Below, one piece after another: positions 17,606-27,063 of a DNA stretch of 57,370 bases. Numbering within the stretch: position 1 is the first letter of the stretch; the number at the start of each line of letters is the position of its first letter. Under the pieces are notes generated by a model. The model saw nothing but the letters and a program-made list of their open reading frames with translations. It had not been told where the DNA came from and did not search any database. The translations under genes and the position numbers were made by a program. The stretch is from Flavobacteriaceae bacterium. GTDB taxonomy: Bacteria > Bacteroidota > Bacteroidia > Flavobacteriales > Weeksellaceae. Where the stretch lies: NCBI GenBank assembly GCA_018260565.1, contig JAGLAZ010000009.1, forward strand, positions 1 to 57,370, written 5' to 3'.

Positions 17606-17830
17606 TAAAAATACTACTATTTCAAATTATAAAACCTGTTGATATATTATTATTAATTTTTCTAAATAATTAAAGCATTATTACAATTAGTAATACAATA
17701 TTTTAAATTAATTTTAACAAAAAATTGTTTCTCCAGATTTTTAAAATATTAAATTTTACACTGGATTTCATAAATGTATTTATTCAGATTTAAAATTTAA
17801 TTCTAAAACATCACATCCCTCTATTTTCCT

Positions 17831-17838
17831 TAATTTTG
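17831..17838 (+). promoter_or_regulatory. Putative -7 promoter element of ribBA
   Basis: TAATTTTG, an exact TAnnTTTG box, 57 nt before the ribBA ATG. The roughly 290-bp gap before ribBA is very AT-rich. I see no FMN riboswitch, and the leader is too short for one. Confidence 0.4.
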
Positions 17839-17895
17839 CAAAAATTTTACTATTTTATTTTAGTATATTATAATCAGTCAGAACAAGAATAAATT

Positions 17896-19026
17896 ATGGA
17901 AGATATCCGCCTAAATACCATCCCGGAAGCCATTACTGCACTCAAAAATGGAGAAATCATCATCGTAGTAGATGACGAGAACCGAGAAAATGAAGGGGAT
18001 TTTCTTTCCGCTGCAGAACTTACCACGCCGGAAATTATCAATTTTATGACCATTTATGGTCGTGGTCTCATCTGTACCCCGCTCCCAGAAAAACGCTGTG
18101 ATGAGTTAGGGTTAGAAGTGATGGTTAGCCGAAGTAGTGATCCTAAAGAAACCGCCTTCACCGTTTCTATAGACCTTCTAGGAAAAGGAGTTTCTACTGG
18201 CATTTCGGCTTCGGATAGGAGTAAAACCATATTAGCCCTCATGGACGATGATACTAAGCCTTCCGATTTTATGCGTCCCGGACATATTTTTCCGCTCCGG
18301 GCAAAAACAGGCGGAGTACTGAAACGGGCCGGCCACACAGAAGCAGCTATAGATCTCACCCGCCTTGCAGGTCTTAAGGAAGGTGGTGTTATCTGTGAAA
18401 TTATGAACGATGATGGGAGCATGGCGCGTATGCCAGATTTGGTAAAACTCGCCGCCATCCATAATCTTAAAATAATTTCCATAGAGGATCTTATAGAGTA
18501 TCAACTAAAAAAAGGTGATCTAATTGAAAAATTAGAAGAGAGAAAAATAACTACACATTACGGTGAATTTGATTTTCATGCATTTCGGGAAAAAGGCAGC
18601 GAACAAATTCATTTTGCTATCAGTAAAGGTATTTGGAGTGAAAATGAGCCTTTACTCGTACGTGTGCAAAGTTCCAGCTCCTATTTTGATGTTTTTTCAA
18701 GGTTATCCAATGGGGAAAAGCCTCTATTAAAGGAGGTCACAGATATGATTAATGCGGAAGGAAAGGGAATTTTGGTATTTATTAATAATGTGAGCAACGC
18801 CGAAAATACCCTTCGAAAATTGCAACAATTTTTACAATTCCAACAAGGTTCTCAAGAACGCCCCACACTATGGGCCAATTTTATGGAGTATGGTATTGGA
18901 ACTCAAATTTTAAAAAAGATGGGGGTTAAAAAATTCAGAGTTATTTCCCGCAATCCTGAGGTAATTCCCTTAGTTTCTGGATATGATGTTGAAATTACAG
19001 AGATGGTACCACTAATAACCAGATAA
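17896..19026 (+). CDS. ribB: 3,4-dihydroxy-2-butanone-4-phosphate synthase with degenerate GTP cyclohydrolase II domain
   Basis: 376 aa. The N-terminal roughly 205 residues are a standard RibB: VVDDENRENEGDF, the TPEIINFM stretch, STGISASDRS, and RAGHTEAAIDLTRLAGL. The C-terminal half aligns in position to GTP cyclohydrolase II (HYGEFDFHAF, KKMGVKKFRVISRNPE) but the zinc motif HSECxTGDxxxxxxCDCG is replaced by RVQSSSSYFDVFSRLSNGEK and the GRGIG motif by NAEGKGILVF, so GCHII activity should be absent. The separate RibA at 9633-10220 would supply it. The end overlaps the convergent fmt gene by 15 bp. Confidence 0.92.
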   Translation: MEDIRLNTIPEAITALKNGEIIIVVDDENRENEGDFLSAAELTTPEIINFMTIYGRGLICTPLPEKRCDELGLEVMVSRSSDPKETAFTVSIDLLGKGVSTGISASDRSKTILALMDDDTKPSDFMRPGHIFPLRAKTGGVLKRAGHTEAAIDLTRLAGLKEGGVICEIMNDDGSMARMPDLVKLAAIHNLKIISIEDLIEYQLKKGDLIEKLEERKITTHYGEFDFHAFREKGSEQIHFAISKGIWSENEPLLVRVQSSSSYFDVFSRLSNGEKPLLKEVTDMINAEGKGILVFINNVSNAENTLRKLQQFLQFQQGSQERPTLWANFMEYGIGTQILKKMGVKKFRVISRNPEVIPLVSGYDVEITEMVPLITR

Positions 19027-19965
19027 TTTTATTAATTCTGGTGCTTTTAATCCATTAATAAAATCTTGTTCTTTCATTGGTTTTTTGTTCTCTGGCTGAA
19101 GCTCTAGAATCTCTAAAATACCATCTTTACAGCCCACAAAAAGTTGCTTTTTTATAACTTTTAATTCCTGGATATCTAAGTTTGGCGCATCTTCGTCGTT
19201 TACAATTTTAGAAGATAAAATTTTAATTGTTTTTGAAATTCCATCAATTTCGAATTTTGTAAAAGATGCCGGGTAGGGAGAAAAGGCGCGTATATGGTTG
19301 TGGATTCTTTGGATACTTTGGTTCCAATCAATAAGTAAATCCTCCTTTTGTATCTTTTTAGCAAGTTTTAATGCATTTTTTGATTCTGCTTGAGGTTTAG
19401 ACTGAAGTTCATCATTTTCTATAGCATTTAACGTTTTAATAATAAGTGATGCTCCCAGAATTTTAAGTTTGTCATGAAGTGAACCAGCATTATCAGAATC
19501 CTTTATTTCAATAGTGTCTTGAAGGAGAATGTTTCCTTCATCTATTTTTTCATTTATAAAAAAAGTAGTCACACCCGTTTCCTTCTCCCCATTTAATATA
19601 GCATAATTAATAGGTGCAGCACCTCTATACTGAGGCAGTAGGCTTGCGTGAAGGTTAAATGTCCCTTTCGGAGGCATAGAAAATACGGCTGTAGGTAACA
19701 TTCTAAAGGCCACTACCACGAATATATCGGCATGATAGGACTGCAATTGAGATAAAAAGTCTTCTGATTTTAAGTATGTAGGTTGTAAAACTGGTATTCC
19801 GAGATTTTCTGCAGCTTCTTTTACTGCAGATGGAAGAATTCTTCCTCCCCTACCCTTACTTTTGTCCGGTGCAGTTACAGCAGCTAAAATCTTGTGTGCA
19901 GATCCGACAATCTCAGTAAGTGCATGAGCAGCAAATTCTGGAGTTCCAAAAAAAATTATATTCAT
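19012..19965 (-). CDS. fmt: Methionyl-tRNA formyltransferase
   Basis: 317 aa. It formylates initiator Met-tRNA using 10-formyl-tetrahydrofolate. The N-terminal GTPEFAAHAL, the catalytic FNLHASLLPQYRGAAPINYA (Asn and His) and FINEKIDEGNIL (Asp) identify it. The C-terminal OB-fold-like domain follows after about residue 205. It lies 7 bp after recQ, suggesting a recQ-fmt unit, and its 3' end overlaps that of ribBA on the other strand. Confidence 0.95.
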   Translation of the reverse strand: MNIIFFGTPEFAAHALTEIVGSAHKILAAVTAPDKSKGRGGRILPSAVKEAAENLGIPVLQPTYLKSEDFLSQLQSYHADIFVVVAFRMLPTAVFSMPPKGTFNLHASLLPQYRGAAPINYAILNGEKETGVTTFFINEKIDEGNILLQDTIEIKDSDNAGSLHDKLKILGASLIIKTLNAIENDELQSKPQAESKNALKLAKKIQKEDLLIDWNQSIQRIHNHIRAFSPYPASFTKFEIDGISKTIKILSSKIVNDEDAPNLDIQELKVIKKQLFVGCKDGILEILELQPENKKPMKEQDFINGLKAPELIKLSGY

Positions 19966-19972
19966 GATGTGT

Positions 19973-21853
19973 CTAGGCGATGGTATATGTTTTAAAGTCT
20001 TGCATTTTAATTTTTCCTTTTTCCAATAAATCCATGACTATTTCTAAAACTTCATTAGAAGATAGTCCTAGACATTTGGCGTATAAAGATTCAAAATCTG
20101 AAGGTGAATTCAGGTTTTCAATAATAAGTTTTTCCTTTTCTTTAAGACTTTTATGTTGAATACAGTAGCTGCAATGTCCACAATTTTCTTTTGGCTTTTG
20201 TCCAAAGTAAGCTAAAATCAACTTCATTTTGCAGAAATTTTGTTCTTTAATAAAAAATTTCATTTCCTCCCATTTTTGAAGTTTATTATTTTGAATTTGG
20301 AGAAGATGTGGATACATTTTGTTACGGACAAAGAAGACATTTCTTTCCATCGTACAACGAATCTGCATGTTATATCCATCCGTAAAACGTACAAATCCTT
20401 TTCTTTCTAATGTTCTAAAAACATCTGTCAAATTATGCTCGTTTGTTTTTAATCTGGCAGCGAGCCGAGCTAAATTAAAACGCACTTCCCCAGAATTTAA
20501 CCCTAAAATATTGCGTGAAAGTTTTTCTATAAATGCAGAATCTTTATTATGTAATTCAAGAAGCTCCTCTATGGGATAAAGCAGTTCCAATTTACTGTGT
20601 TTAGAGGTTCTTTTAATAGAGAAAAGTCCCTCGTTTTCCAAAAATTGTAATAAACTATTGAGTTTAGATGTCGTTACATTTCCAAATTTTTTACACTCTT
20701 CAAAAACAATCTCTACACTATGAATTGGAAATTCACCATCTGCTGCGCCTATTTTAGTATATAAATACTCTGTTATCTTTACGCATTCCTCATTGGTAAG
20801 CAGTTGATTCTTCAAGATTGCTCCCATTGACTCCAACATTTGATCGTTCCATAGCATCACAGCATCGGAATATGCTCCATCCCTACCCGCTCTACCAACC
20901 TCTTGGAAATAATTTTCTAACGAATAGGAAGGTGCTAAATGAATTACATGGCGCACTGAAGGATGGTCGATTCCCATTCCGAAGGCACTAGTAGCTACCA
21001 TCCACCGTTGAGATTGAGTTATCCAGGTATTTTGTTTAAGCTCCTTTAAATAACTTGCTAATCCTGCATGGAAAAAATCTACATTTCTAAGTCCTTTTTG
21101 ATACAAAAAGGAGCATAGTCCTTCTGCCTCCTTTCGTGAATTTACATATACTATTCCCGTTCCTGTATGCTGTTTTATGTAGTGATACAGAAAATTGTAC
21201 TTATCATTTAGTTTAATCAGATGCAAGGCAATATTAGAACGAGCTAGGCTACCCTCTATAGTATTGCAATCTTTTAACTCTAATTCTTGTATAATATCCG
21301 CTTTTACTTTTTTTGAAGCAGTAGCAGATAAAGCTAAAATAGGAACACTAGGTAAGGATTTTCGAAACTTTTTAATTTGCTTGTAAGCGGGCCTAAAATC
21401 TTGGCCCCACACTGAGACACAATGAGCTTCATCTACGGCTATTAATGAGGTCTTTATACCTTGAAAAGCTGCTATAAATGTGGCATTAGTTAGCCTTTCT
21501 GGAGAAATATAAACTATCCTGAGCTCGTTGTTTTTGATTTGATTTAAAATTTCATTGAAGCCAGATGGATCTGTACCAGAGTGTATGGAAACGGCAGGGA
21601 TGTTATGTTTTGCTAAATTGTATATCTGATCTTTTATTAATGCCAAAAGAGGAGAAATTACCAATACTATTCCCTCACTCACAAGAGCCGGAAATTGAAA
21701 ACATATAGACTTTCCTCCGCCTGTAGATAGGGAAACCAGTGTATCTCTTCCCATTAATACGGATTGGATGGTTTCCCATTGCGTGTCTTTAAATTCTCTA
21801 TATCCGAATGCAGAATATAGGATTTCCTCACTAATTTTCCTATTCGGTTCCAT
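19973..21853 (-). CDS. recQ: RecQ family ATP-dependent DNA helicase
   Basis: 626 aa. SF2 helicase: STGGGKSICFQFP (motif I), DEAHCVSVWGQDFRP (DEAH motif II plus the RecQ aromatic loop), LSATA (III), and QEVGRAGRDG (VI). The zinc-binding region carries CKMKLILAYFGQ then CGHCSYCIQH. No HRDC domain is evident after it; instead there is a short helical C-terminus. It unwinds recombination intermediates. A terminator-like hairpin lies directly upstream, so transcription must start in the very short AT-rich gap or read through from the OmpA gene. Confidence 0.93.
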   Translation of the reverse strand: MEPNRKISEEILYSAFGYREFKDTQWETIQSVLMGRDTLVSLSTGGGKSICFQFPALVSEGIVLVISPLLALIKDQIYNLAKHNIPAVSIHSGTDPSGFNEILNQIKNNELRIVYISPERLTNATFIAAFQGIKTSLIAVDEAHCVSVWGQDFRPAYKQIKKFRKSLPSVPILALSATASKKVKADIIQELELKDCNTIEGSLARSNIALHLIKLNDKYNFLYHYIKQHTGTGIVYVNSRKEAEGLCSFLYQKGLRNVDFFHAGLASYLKELKQNTWITQSQRWMVATSAFGMGIDHPSVRHVIHLAPSYSLENYFQEVGRAGRDGAYSDAVMLWNDQMLESMGAILKNQLLTNEECVKITEYLYTKIGAADGEFPIHSVEIVFEECKKFGNVTTSKLNSLLQFLENEGLFSIKRTSKHSKLELLYPIEELLELHNKDSAFIEKLSRNILGLNSGEVRFNLARLAARLKTNEHNLTDVFRTLERKGFVRFTDGYNMQIRCTMERNVFFVRNKMYPHLLQIQNNKLQKWEEMKFFIKEQNFCKMKLILAYFGQKPKENCGHCSYCIQHKSLKEKEKLIIENLNSPSDFESLYAKCLGLSSNEVLEIVMDLLEKGKIKMQDFKTYTIA

Positions 21854-21867
21854 TATTTAAAAATAAG

Positions 21868-21896
21868 AAAAAGCCGCAAGAAACTTGCGGCTTTTT
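21868..21896 (-). terminator. Terminator of the OmpA-family gene
   Basis: A perfect 13-bp stem (aaaaagccgcaag, 21868-21880, with 21884-21896) and a 3-nt loop, with a U-run on the minus strand. It closes the ompA unit just before recQ. Confidence 0.9.
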
Positions 21897-21913
21897 ATAA
21901 AATTTGGATGTAA

Positions 21914-23341
21914 TTATTTTACTTCGAAATAAACTCTTCTGTTAGCTCTGTTTTTCCATTCAGGGCAATTTTCAGCTGGTTGACATTCTGGGTAACGAAG
22001 TTTAGATTCTCCTAAACCGATAGAGTTTAATCTATTAGACTCTACACCATTGCTGATAAGGTATTTTTTTACATTATCTGCTCGTCTTTGAGAAAGATTT
22101 TGGTTATAAGAATCCGATCCTTTAGCATCAGTACTACCAAAAACATTATAACTATCAGAAGAAGATTTGATATAGTTTACTGCATTATTCAAGATTGGAG
22201 TATTGCTACTAAGAATTCTATCAGAATCAAAATCAAATTCAATTCCTTCTAAATTTCTTGTTGTACCACCTACTACTTGTGTAGGAGCTGTATCAGTATT
22301 AGGACAACCTTGGTTCTCTACAGGACCTTGTACTGTTACACACTTATCGTAAAGATCTATTACACCATCCAAATCAGCATCAAGAGCAACACCTGCACCG
22401 TCTACACGAGCTCCTGCAGGAGTATTTAATTCTCTATCCCAATCATCACATACGCCGTCATTATCTAAATCTCCTTTAGAACAAACTTCTACATCTGTAG
22501 TTTTATTTTCTAAAACATTCAAATTATAATAGATTTCCTGCATTGGGTCATGCCACATTAAATGTGTTTCATTAGGTCCAAGCTTGAAAGTCATCCCTAA
22601 CTGAGCGTTAAACATGTTGTCAGAAATTTGATCTTCTCTTGAATTTATTGCGCTGTACTGTCGGCCACCACCATCAAATTCATCATCTCCTGTCATAACA
22701 TACATTAATCTTGCTTCAAGATCTAAGCTATTGCTTACTTTATATTTAAGACCTGCACCAGCCTGTCCAAATAAGCTATGTAAAGAGAATGGTTTAATTT
22801 CTGTCATTAATCTCTGGCTAGTCATATCTTTTTGATATGCCCTGTATGCCAATGTACCTATACCAGCGTAACCATGAAGTGCCCATCTGTAAGGAGATTT
22901 ATTATCAACTCTTCTAAGTAAAGAGGAGAAGTTAACATCACCTAATAACGATAGTGCGTCATATTGTGTTCTTGCGCCTACAATGTAGTTACCACCGCCT
23001 GGATGTTTATCACGTGTATCAAAATCGCCTTGACGAGTTTCACCTCTATCATATTGAAGTTTTAATCCAAATGCGTGAGTTATAGCTTTATCAATACTAA
23101 AATAAGCAGAATAACCTAGAAGGTTTTTACCGTTACCATTTTTAATTGATGTAAGGTCAGCAGCCTGAACCAATGGAACACCTGCCCCTGCAGATATACC
23201 CCAAGAGTTAAACTTAGTATTAGATGTTGTAGTGTTTTCCGTAGCACTATATGATGTAACTGCTTTTGCAGAATAATCTACTTGTGCAAAACCTAACATA
23301 CTAACAAAAGAAAGTGCTGCAATCGAGAATTTCTTTTTCAT
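21914..23341 (-). CDS. OmpA-family outer membrane protein with TSP3 repeats
   Basis: 475 aa. Signal peptide MKKKFSIAALSFVSMLGFAQ, an N-terminal beta-barrel-like domain (about 20-275), calcium-binding thrombospondin type 3-like acidic repeats (DLDNDGVCDDWD, DADLDGVIDLYDKC), then an OmpA peptidoglycan-binding domain (about 365-475, with FDFDSDRI, FGSTDAKGSDSYNQNLSQRRA and NRRVYFEV). It anchors the outer membrane to murein. It lies 29 bp after a shorter paralogue and is likely cotranscribed with it. Confidence 0.93.
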   Translation of the reverse strand: MKKKFSIAALSFVSMLGFAQVDYSAKAVTSYSATENTTTSNTKFNSWGISAGAGVPLVQAADLTSIKNGNGKNLLGYSAYFSIDKAITHAFGLKLQYDRGETRQGDFDTRDKHPGGGNYIVGARTQYDALSLLGDVNFSSLLRRVDNKSPYRWALHGYAGIGTLAYRAYQKDMTSQRLMTEIKPFSLHSLFGQAGAGLKYKVSNSLDLEARLMYVMTGDDEFDGGGRQYSAINSREDQISDNMFNAQLGMTFKLGPNETHLMWHDPMQEIYYNLNVLENKTTDVEVCSKGDLDNDGVCDDWDRELNTPAGARVDGAGVALDADLDGVIDLYDKCVTVQGPVENQGCPNTDTAPTQVVGGTTRNLEGIEFDFDSDRILSSNTPILNNAVNYIKSSSDSYNVFGSTDAKGSDSYNQNLSQRRADNVKKYLISNGVESNRLNSIGLGESKLRYPECQPAENCPEWKNRANRRVYFEVK

Positions 23342-23370
23342 ATTATTGTTTTTAAAATTTAAATTATAAA

Positions 23371-24453
23371 TTATTGAGGACAGCCTTGATTAGAGGTAGG
23401 TCCAGCTACTGTAGGACATTTATCATATAAATCTATGGTACCATCCAAATCCATATCAAATGCTTTTCCGGAACCATCTACACGAGCCCCAGCTGGTGTG
23501 TCCAATTCTTTGTCCCAATCATCACAAATAGCGTCATTATCCATATCACCTTTAACACAAGTTTTTAGTTTTGTGTTTTCTTCTAGTAAAAGAGTATCCA
23601 TTCTACCATAAATATCTTTCAATGGATCTACCCACTGAAGATGCTCTTCATGCTTACCTAACTTAACGCTTAAACCTGCAGTAACAGTCCAAAGATTATC
23701 AGCAAAAGTATCATTAATTAGATTATAACTTATTCTTTCAGAACCTGCTCCTGAAGGTTTTCTTTCATCTCCTCCTCCATCAAATTCTTCATCACCCGTA
23801 AAGGTATACATAGTCCTAATTTCAAAATCTACACTTTTACTTGCTTTAAATTTAACTCCAGCTCCTAAATCGAAAATAAATGACGCTATTCCCAACTCTT
23901 GATCTACCTTTACTGGTCTAGATGCAGGGCTTAAATCTTTATCTACCAATTCAGTTTCATACCCCATTAAACCAATACCAGCATATCCGTGAAATGCTAC
24001 TTTATAATCTCTAAACGGTCTAGTCCTCCCAAAAAGCTGTGTTAAATTCGCATCTCCTAAAAGAGAAATTTTATCATATTTAGTCCAGGCATTAGCTAAA
24101 CCAGCCTTTGCACCATATGGCATAGGTAATTGACCTACCTGGTTGGTTTTACCTTTACTATACATTAAATTTAAACCAAACTCATGTGTAATCTGCTTAT
24201 CCAAACTTACATACCCATTCCATCCGGATTTAAATTCGTCATTGGAGAATGAAGTAAGGTCACCGTGAGGGATGAAGGAAAAACCTCCTCCTAAGGAAAT
24301 AGCCCAATCATTATATTTTTTGGCTTCATTATCAAAGGCCTGCACATCAGCAGAACGACTTGTAAAAGTGTTCGGGTACTGATCACTCCCCTGCGTACCT
24401 TGTGCAGCAAAGGCTAGCGGCAACGCTACTAAGGAAAAGAAAAGTTTCTTCAT
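23371..24453 (-). CDS. OmpA-like paralogue lacking the peptidoglycan-binding domain
   Basis: 360 aa. Signal peptide MKKLFFSLVALPLAFAAQG, then the same barrel-like domain as the downstream protein (matching blocks: HGYAGIG, LGAGVKFKAS, MYTFTGDEEFDGGG) and the same TSP3-type acidic repeats (DMDNDAICDDWD, DMDLDGTIDLYDKC). It ends right after NQGCPQ, at exactly the point where the paralogue's linker to the OmpA domain begins. No frameshifted OmpA remnant is seen in the 29-bp gap. It is either a genuine barrel-only protein or an old 3' deletion after tandem duplication. It starts 3 bp after folK. Confidence 0.85.
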   Translation of the reverse strand: MKKLFFSLVALPLAFAAQGTQGSDQYPNTFTSRSADVQAFDNEAKKYNDWAISLGGGFSFIPHGDLTSFSNDEFKSGWNGYVSLDKQITHEFGLNLMYSKGKTNQVGQLPMPYGAKAGLANAWTKYDKISLLGDANLTQLFGRTRPFRDYKVAFHGYAGIGLMGYETELVDKDLSPASRPVKVDQELGIASFIFDLGAGVKFKASKSVDFEIRTMYTFTGDEEFDGGGDERKPSGAGSERISYNLINDTFADNLWTVTAGLSVKLGKHEEHLQWVDPLKDIYGRMDTLLLEENTKLKTCVKGDMDNDAICDDWDKELDTPAGARVDGSGKAFDMDLDGTIDLYDKCPTVAGPTSNQGCPQ

Positions 24454-24456
24454 GTA

Positions 24457-24873
24457 TTAAATTATTTGTGATAAAATTCTTTTTGAAAAAGATCTTAGAA
24501 AAACATGCTCTGTATGAGGAATAGTTAAATTTTTGCTATAGAAATTGATTTTATCATAAAAAACAATATCAATATCTATAATTCTATCTTCCCATTTACC
24601 CTTAACAGCACTATCATGCAATCTACCCATCTTTCTCTCAACGCCTTTAATTACATTCAAACATTTTTGAGGTGAAAGAATGGTATTAAACACGACTACA
24701 ATATTACAAAAAATATAAGGGCTTTCAAAACCGATAGCAGGATTCCACAATTTTATTGACCTTTCAATACACAATCCAAAAGTAGCCTCCAAGAGAATTA
24801 TTGCTCGTTCCACTTGCAAAGAGGGATTATTTAGATTACTACCTAGTAACAAAGTGAGAGTATGCTGCGACAT
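24457..24873 (-). CDS. folK: HPPK: 2-amino-4-hydroxy-6-hydroxymethyldihydropteridine diphosphokinase
   Basis: 138 aa from the ATG at 24873 (MSQHTLTLLLGSN); a TTG three codons earlier falls in the promoter box. HPPK motifs: LLLGSNLNNP (N-terminal loop), ESPYIFCN, and the signature KGKWEDRIIDIDIVFYD. It transfers pyrophosphate from ATP to hydroxymethyl-dihydropterin in folate synthesis. Its stop is 3 bp from the start of the OmpA-like gene, an odd pairing of a folate enzyme with outer-membrane proteins. The divergent sppA start is only 20 bp away. Confidence 0.92.
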   Translation of the reverse strand: MSQHTLTLLLGSNLNNPSLQVERAIILLEATFGLCIERSIKLWNPAIGFESPYIFCNIVVVFNTILSPQKCLNVIKGVERKMGRLHDSAVKGKWEDRIIDIDIVFYDKINFYSKNLTIPHTEHVFLRSFSKRILSQII

Positions 24874-24879
24874 ATTAAG

Positions 24880-24887
24880 CAAATTTA
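24880..24887 (-). promoter_or_regulatory. Putative -7 promoter element of folK
   Basis: The minus strand reads TAAATTTG, an exact TAnnTTTG match ending 6 nt before the folK ATG. If transcription begins 4-7 nt after the box, the mRNA would be leaderless or nearly so. Confidence 0.5.
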
Positions 24888-24893
24888 ATAATT

Positions 24894-26684
24894 ATGCGGT
24901 CATTTTTTAAACTCGTAGCTGCCAATTTACTTGCTATTTTTCTCTTTTTCGTTGCGATTTTTGGATTATTTGTACTACTTATTGGTATCATTTCAACTTC
25001 GAATGACAAACCTTCATTAGTAATAAGTAAAAATTCAGTTCTTGTATTTGATAATAAATCATTAATATCAGAATCTCCAAATGAAGAGAAAGTTTCACTT
25101 TTTTCATTAGGGAATAAATCTAAATCTATTCACCTTATTTCCTTTCTTGAAAGCATTAAAAAGGCTAAAACAGATAATGATATTCAGGGAATCAGTTTGG
25201 AAAATGATTTCCTCTCATCTGGATATGCACAGACTAAAGAGGTACGAGATGCCTTATTAGATTTTAAAAAATCTGGAAAATTCATCCTTGCATATGGTAA
25301 TTCCATGTTTCAAAATTCATATTATCTTAATTCTGTTGCAGATAACATTTACCTAAATCCTTCTGGGGCAGTGGAATTAAAAGGTCTCTCAACTGAAGTT
25401 ACCTTTCTAAAGGATTTTTTAGATAAATATGGTGTTAAAGCCCAAGTTATTCGCCATGGTAAATATAAAGCTGCCGTGGAACCGTTTATTACAAATTCCA
25501 TTTCTCCAGAAAATAAGGAACAACTTTTCACTCTCTTATCCGATGTTTGGGGCATAATGTCTCAAGAAATTGCCGCAGGAAGGAAATTAGATTTAGGTAC
25601 TCTTTCTGGTCTTACTGATCAACTGGTAGGATCTATTCCTCAAAATGCTTTAGCATCTGCAATGGTAGACGGCCTCCTTCAGGAGTCTCAATATAAAGAC
25701 CTACTTTATAAAAAAGCAACCTCAAAAGATCCATCATCCAGAAACAAAGATGGCTACTTAGGGTGGGAAAAGCAACATCGTATTAGCATAGTAGATTACG
25801 CAGATTATATAGAAAATCAGGATAAAAGTCTTCAAGATGGGGAAATTGCCGTTTTATATGCCAGTGGTAATATTCTTCCTGGCGAAGGATTTGACGGTAT
25901 ATATGCTGAAAACTTCAAAAAACAAGTTAAAGAACTTGCTGAAGATACCGAAGTGAAAGCAGTTGTTCTCAGAATCAACAGTCCAGGTGGAAGCGCAAAT
26001 GCCTCCGATGAAATATTATACGAGCTTCAACAACTTAAAGCTAAAAAACCACTTACAGTTTCTTTTGGAGATTATGCTGCTTCAGGAGGATATTACATCG
26101 CTATGGCTGGCCAAAAAATTTATGCTCAACCTAATACTATCACCGGAAGTATAGGTGTATTCGGTGTGATCCCGAGCGCGGAAGAGCTAGCCAAAAGAAA
26201 CGGTATACGGACGGATGTAGTGCAAACTAATAAAAATTCTATAGGCATATCATTATTAAAGGATATGAGTCCGGAGGCCGAACAAATTATCCAAAAATCT
26301 GTGGAGCAGACTTACCGACGCTTCGTAAGTTTCGTTATGCAAAACAGAAAAATGAGTTTTGACCAGGTGGATGCCTTAGGTGGAGGTAGAGTTTGGAGTG
26401 GAATGCGAGCCAAGGAAAATGGACTAATAGATGGAATAGGTGGTGTAGAATTAGCAATTTCCGAAGCTGCGAGGCTCGCTAAAATAACAAATTACAAAGT
26501 CCGTTTTTATCCTAAAAAGCTTTCCAAGTGGGAAAGGATACTGGGTTCTGGATTTATGGACAATACTTCTCAGAGTCTTTTGGAAGCAAAATTGGGAAAA
26601 GAAGGTACCCAACTTTTAGAAATGATTTCATCTGAAAGAAAAATGAATCAACTTATGATGGTATTCCCATTTAAGATAAAATAG
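24894..26684 (+). CDS. sppA: Signal peptide peptidase SppA (67K type)
   Basis: 596 aa, the long two-domain SppA form. An N-terminal membrane anchor (about 5-35) is followed by two crotonase-like peptidase halves. The catalytic dyad is Lys192 (GKYKAAVEPF, first half) and Ser397 (DYAASGGYYIAM, second half). NSPGGSANASDEI forms the oxyanion region. It degrades leftover signal peptides in the membrane. The start is divergent from folK by 20 bp, and a terminator follows. Confidence 0.95.
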   Translation: MRSFFKLVAANLLAIFLFFVAIFGLFVLLIGIISTSNDKPSLVISKNSVLVFDNKSLISESPNEEKVSLFSLGNKSKSIHLISFLESIKKAKTDNDIQGISLENDFLSSGYAQTKEVRDALLDFKKSGKFILAYGNSMFQNSYYLNSVADNIYLNPSGAVELKGLSTEVTFLKDFLDKYGVKAQVIRHGKYKAAVEPFITNSISPENKEQLFTLLSDVWGIMSQEIAAGRKLDLGTLSGLTDQLVGSIPQNALASAMVDGLLQESQYKDLLYKKATSKDPSSRNKDGYLGWEKQHRISIVDYADYIENQDKSLQDGEIAVLYASGNILPGEGFDGIYAENFKKQVKELAEDTEVKAVVLRINSPGGSANASDEILYELQQLKAKKPLTVSFGDYAASGGYYIAMAGQKIYAQPNTITGSIGVFGVIPSAEELAKRNGIRTDVVQTNKNSIGISLLKDMSPEAEQIIQKSVEQTYRRFVSFVMQNRKMSFDQVDALGGGRVWSGMRAKENGLIDGIGGVELAISEAARLAKITNYKVRFYPKKLSKWERILGSGFMDNTSQSLLEAKLGKEGTQLLEMISSERKMNQLMMVFPFKIK

Positions 26685-26694
26685 GCACAAAAAA

Positions 26695-26718
26695 AATCCC
26701 CTGAAAAATCAGGGGATT
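26695..26718. terminator. Terminator between sppA and the YeaQ-like gene
   Basis: A 10-bp stem (aatcccctga, 26695-26704, with 26709-26718) and loop aaaa, with A-runs on the left and T-runs on the right. It serves the convergent genes on both strands. Confidence 0.88.
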
Positions 26719-26735
26719 ATTTTTTTAAAATTTAA

Positions 26736-27002
26736 TTATCTCTTCTTTGTTAAAGCTCCGTAAAGGAATAATGCTAAAATAGCACCTAAAACAGATACAA
26801 GTATGGTTTTAAAATCCCAAGCATTACCATCTTCCCCAAACCCTAATAAATTATTAGCAATAAATCCACCGAGTAAAGCCCCAACAATTCCAAGAATTAT
26901 CGTAGTAAGCCATCCCATAGCTTGATTTCCTGGCATAAGCAATTTAGCTAATGCACCGATAACTAGACCATAAAGTATCCAGCCTAAAAATCCTAGTTCC
27001 AT
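26736..27002 (-). CDS. GlsB/YeaQ/YmgE family small membrane protein
   Basis: 88 aa with three hydrophobic segments and the family's glycine-rich pattern (GLVIGALAKLLMPGNQAMGW, then LGIVGALLGGFIANNLLG). Transglycosylase-associated protein (GlsB/YeaQ) family: small, stress-linked, function not established. Monocistronic, with an extra hydrophobic C-terminal stretch ending in KKR. Confidence 0.88.
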   Translation of the reverse strand: MELGFLGWILYGLVIGALAKLLMPGNQAMGWLTTIILGIVGALLGGFIANNLLGFGEDGNAWDFKTILVSVLGAILALFLYGALTKKR

Positions 27003-27063
27003 AATAAATATTTTTTAATGGTTTATAATGCCACGAATATAAAAAATATTTCTTAAACAAAAG

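Noticed and set aside
18054-18504. Open frames of 142 and 90 codons antisense to ribBA
   Set aside because: They lie within the well-conserved RibB domain on the opposite strand and have no motif.
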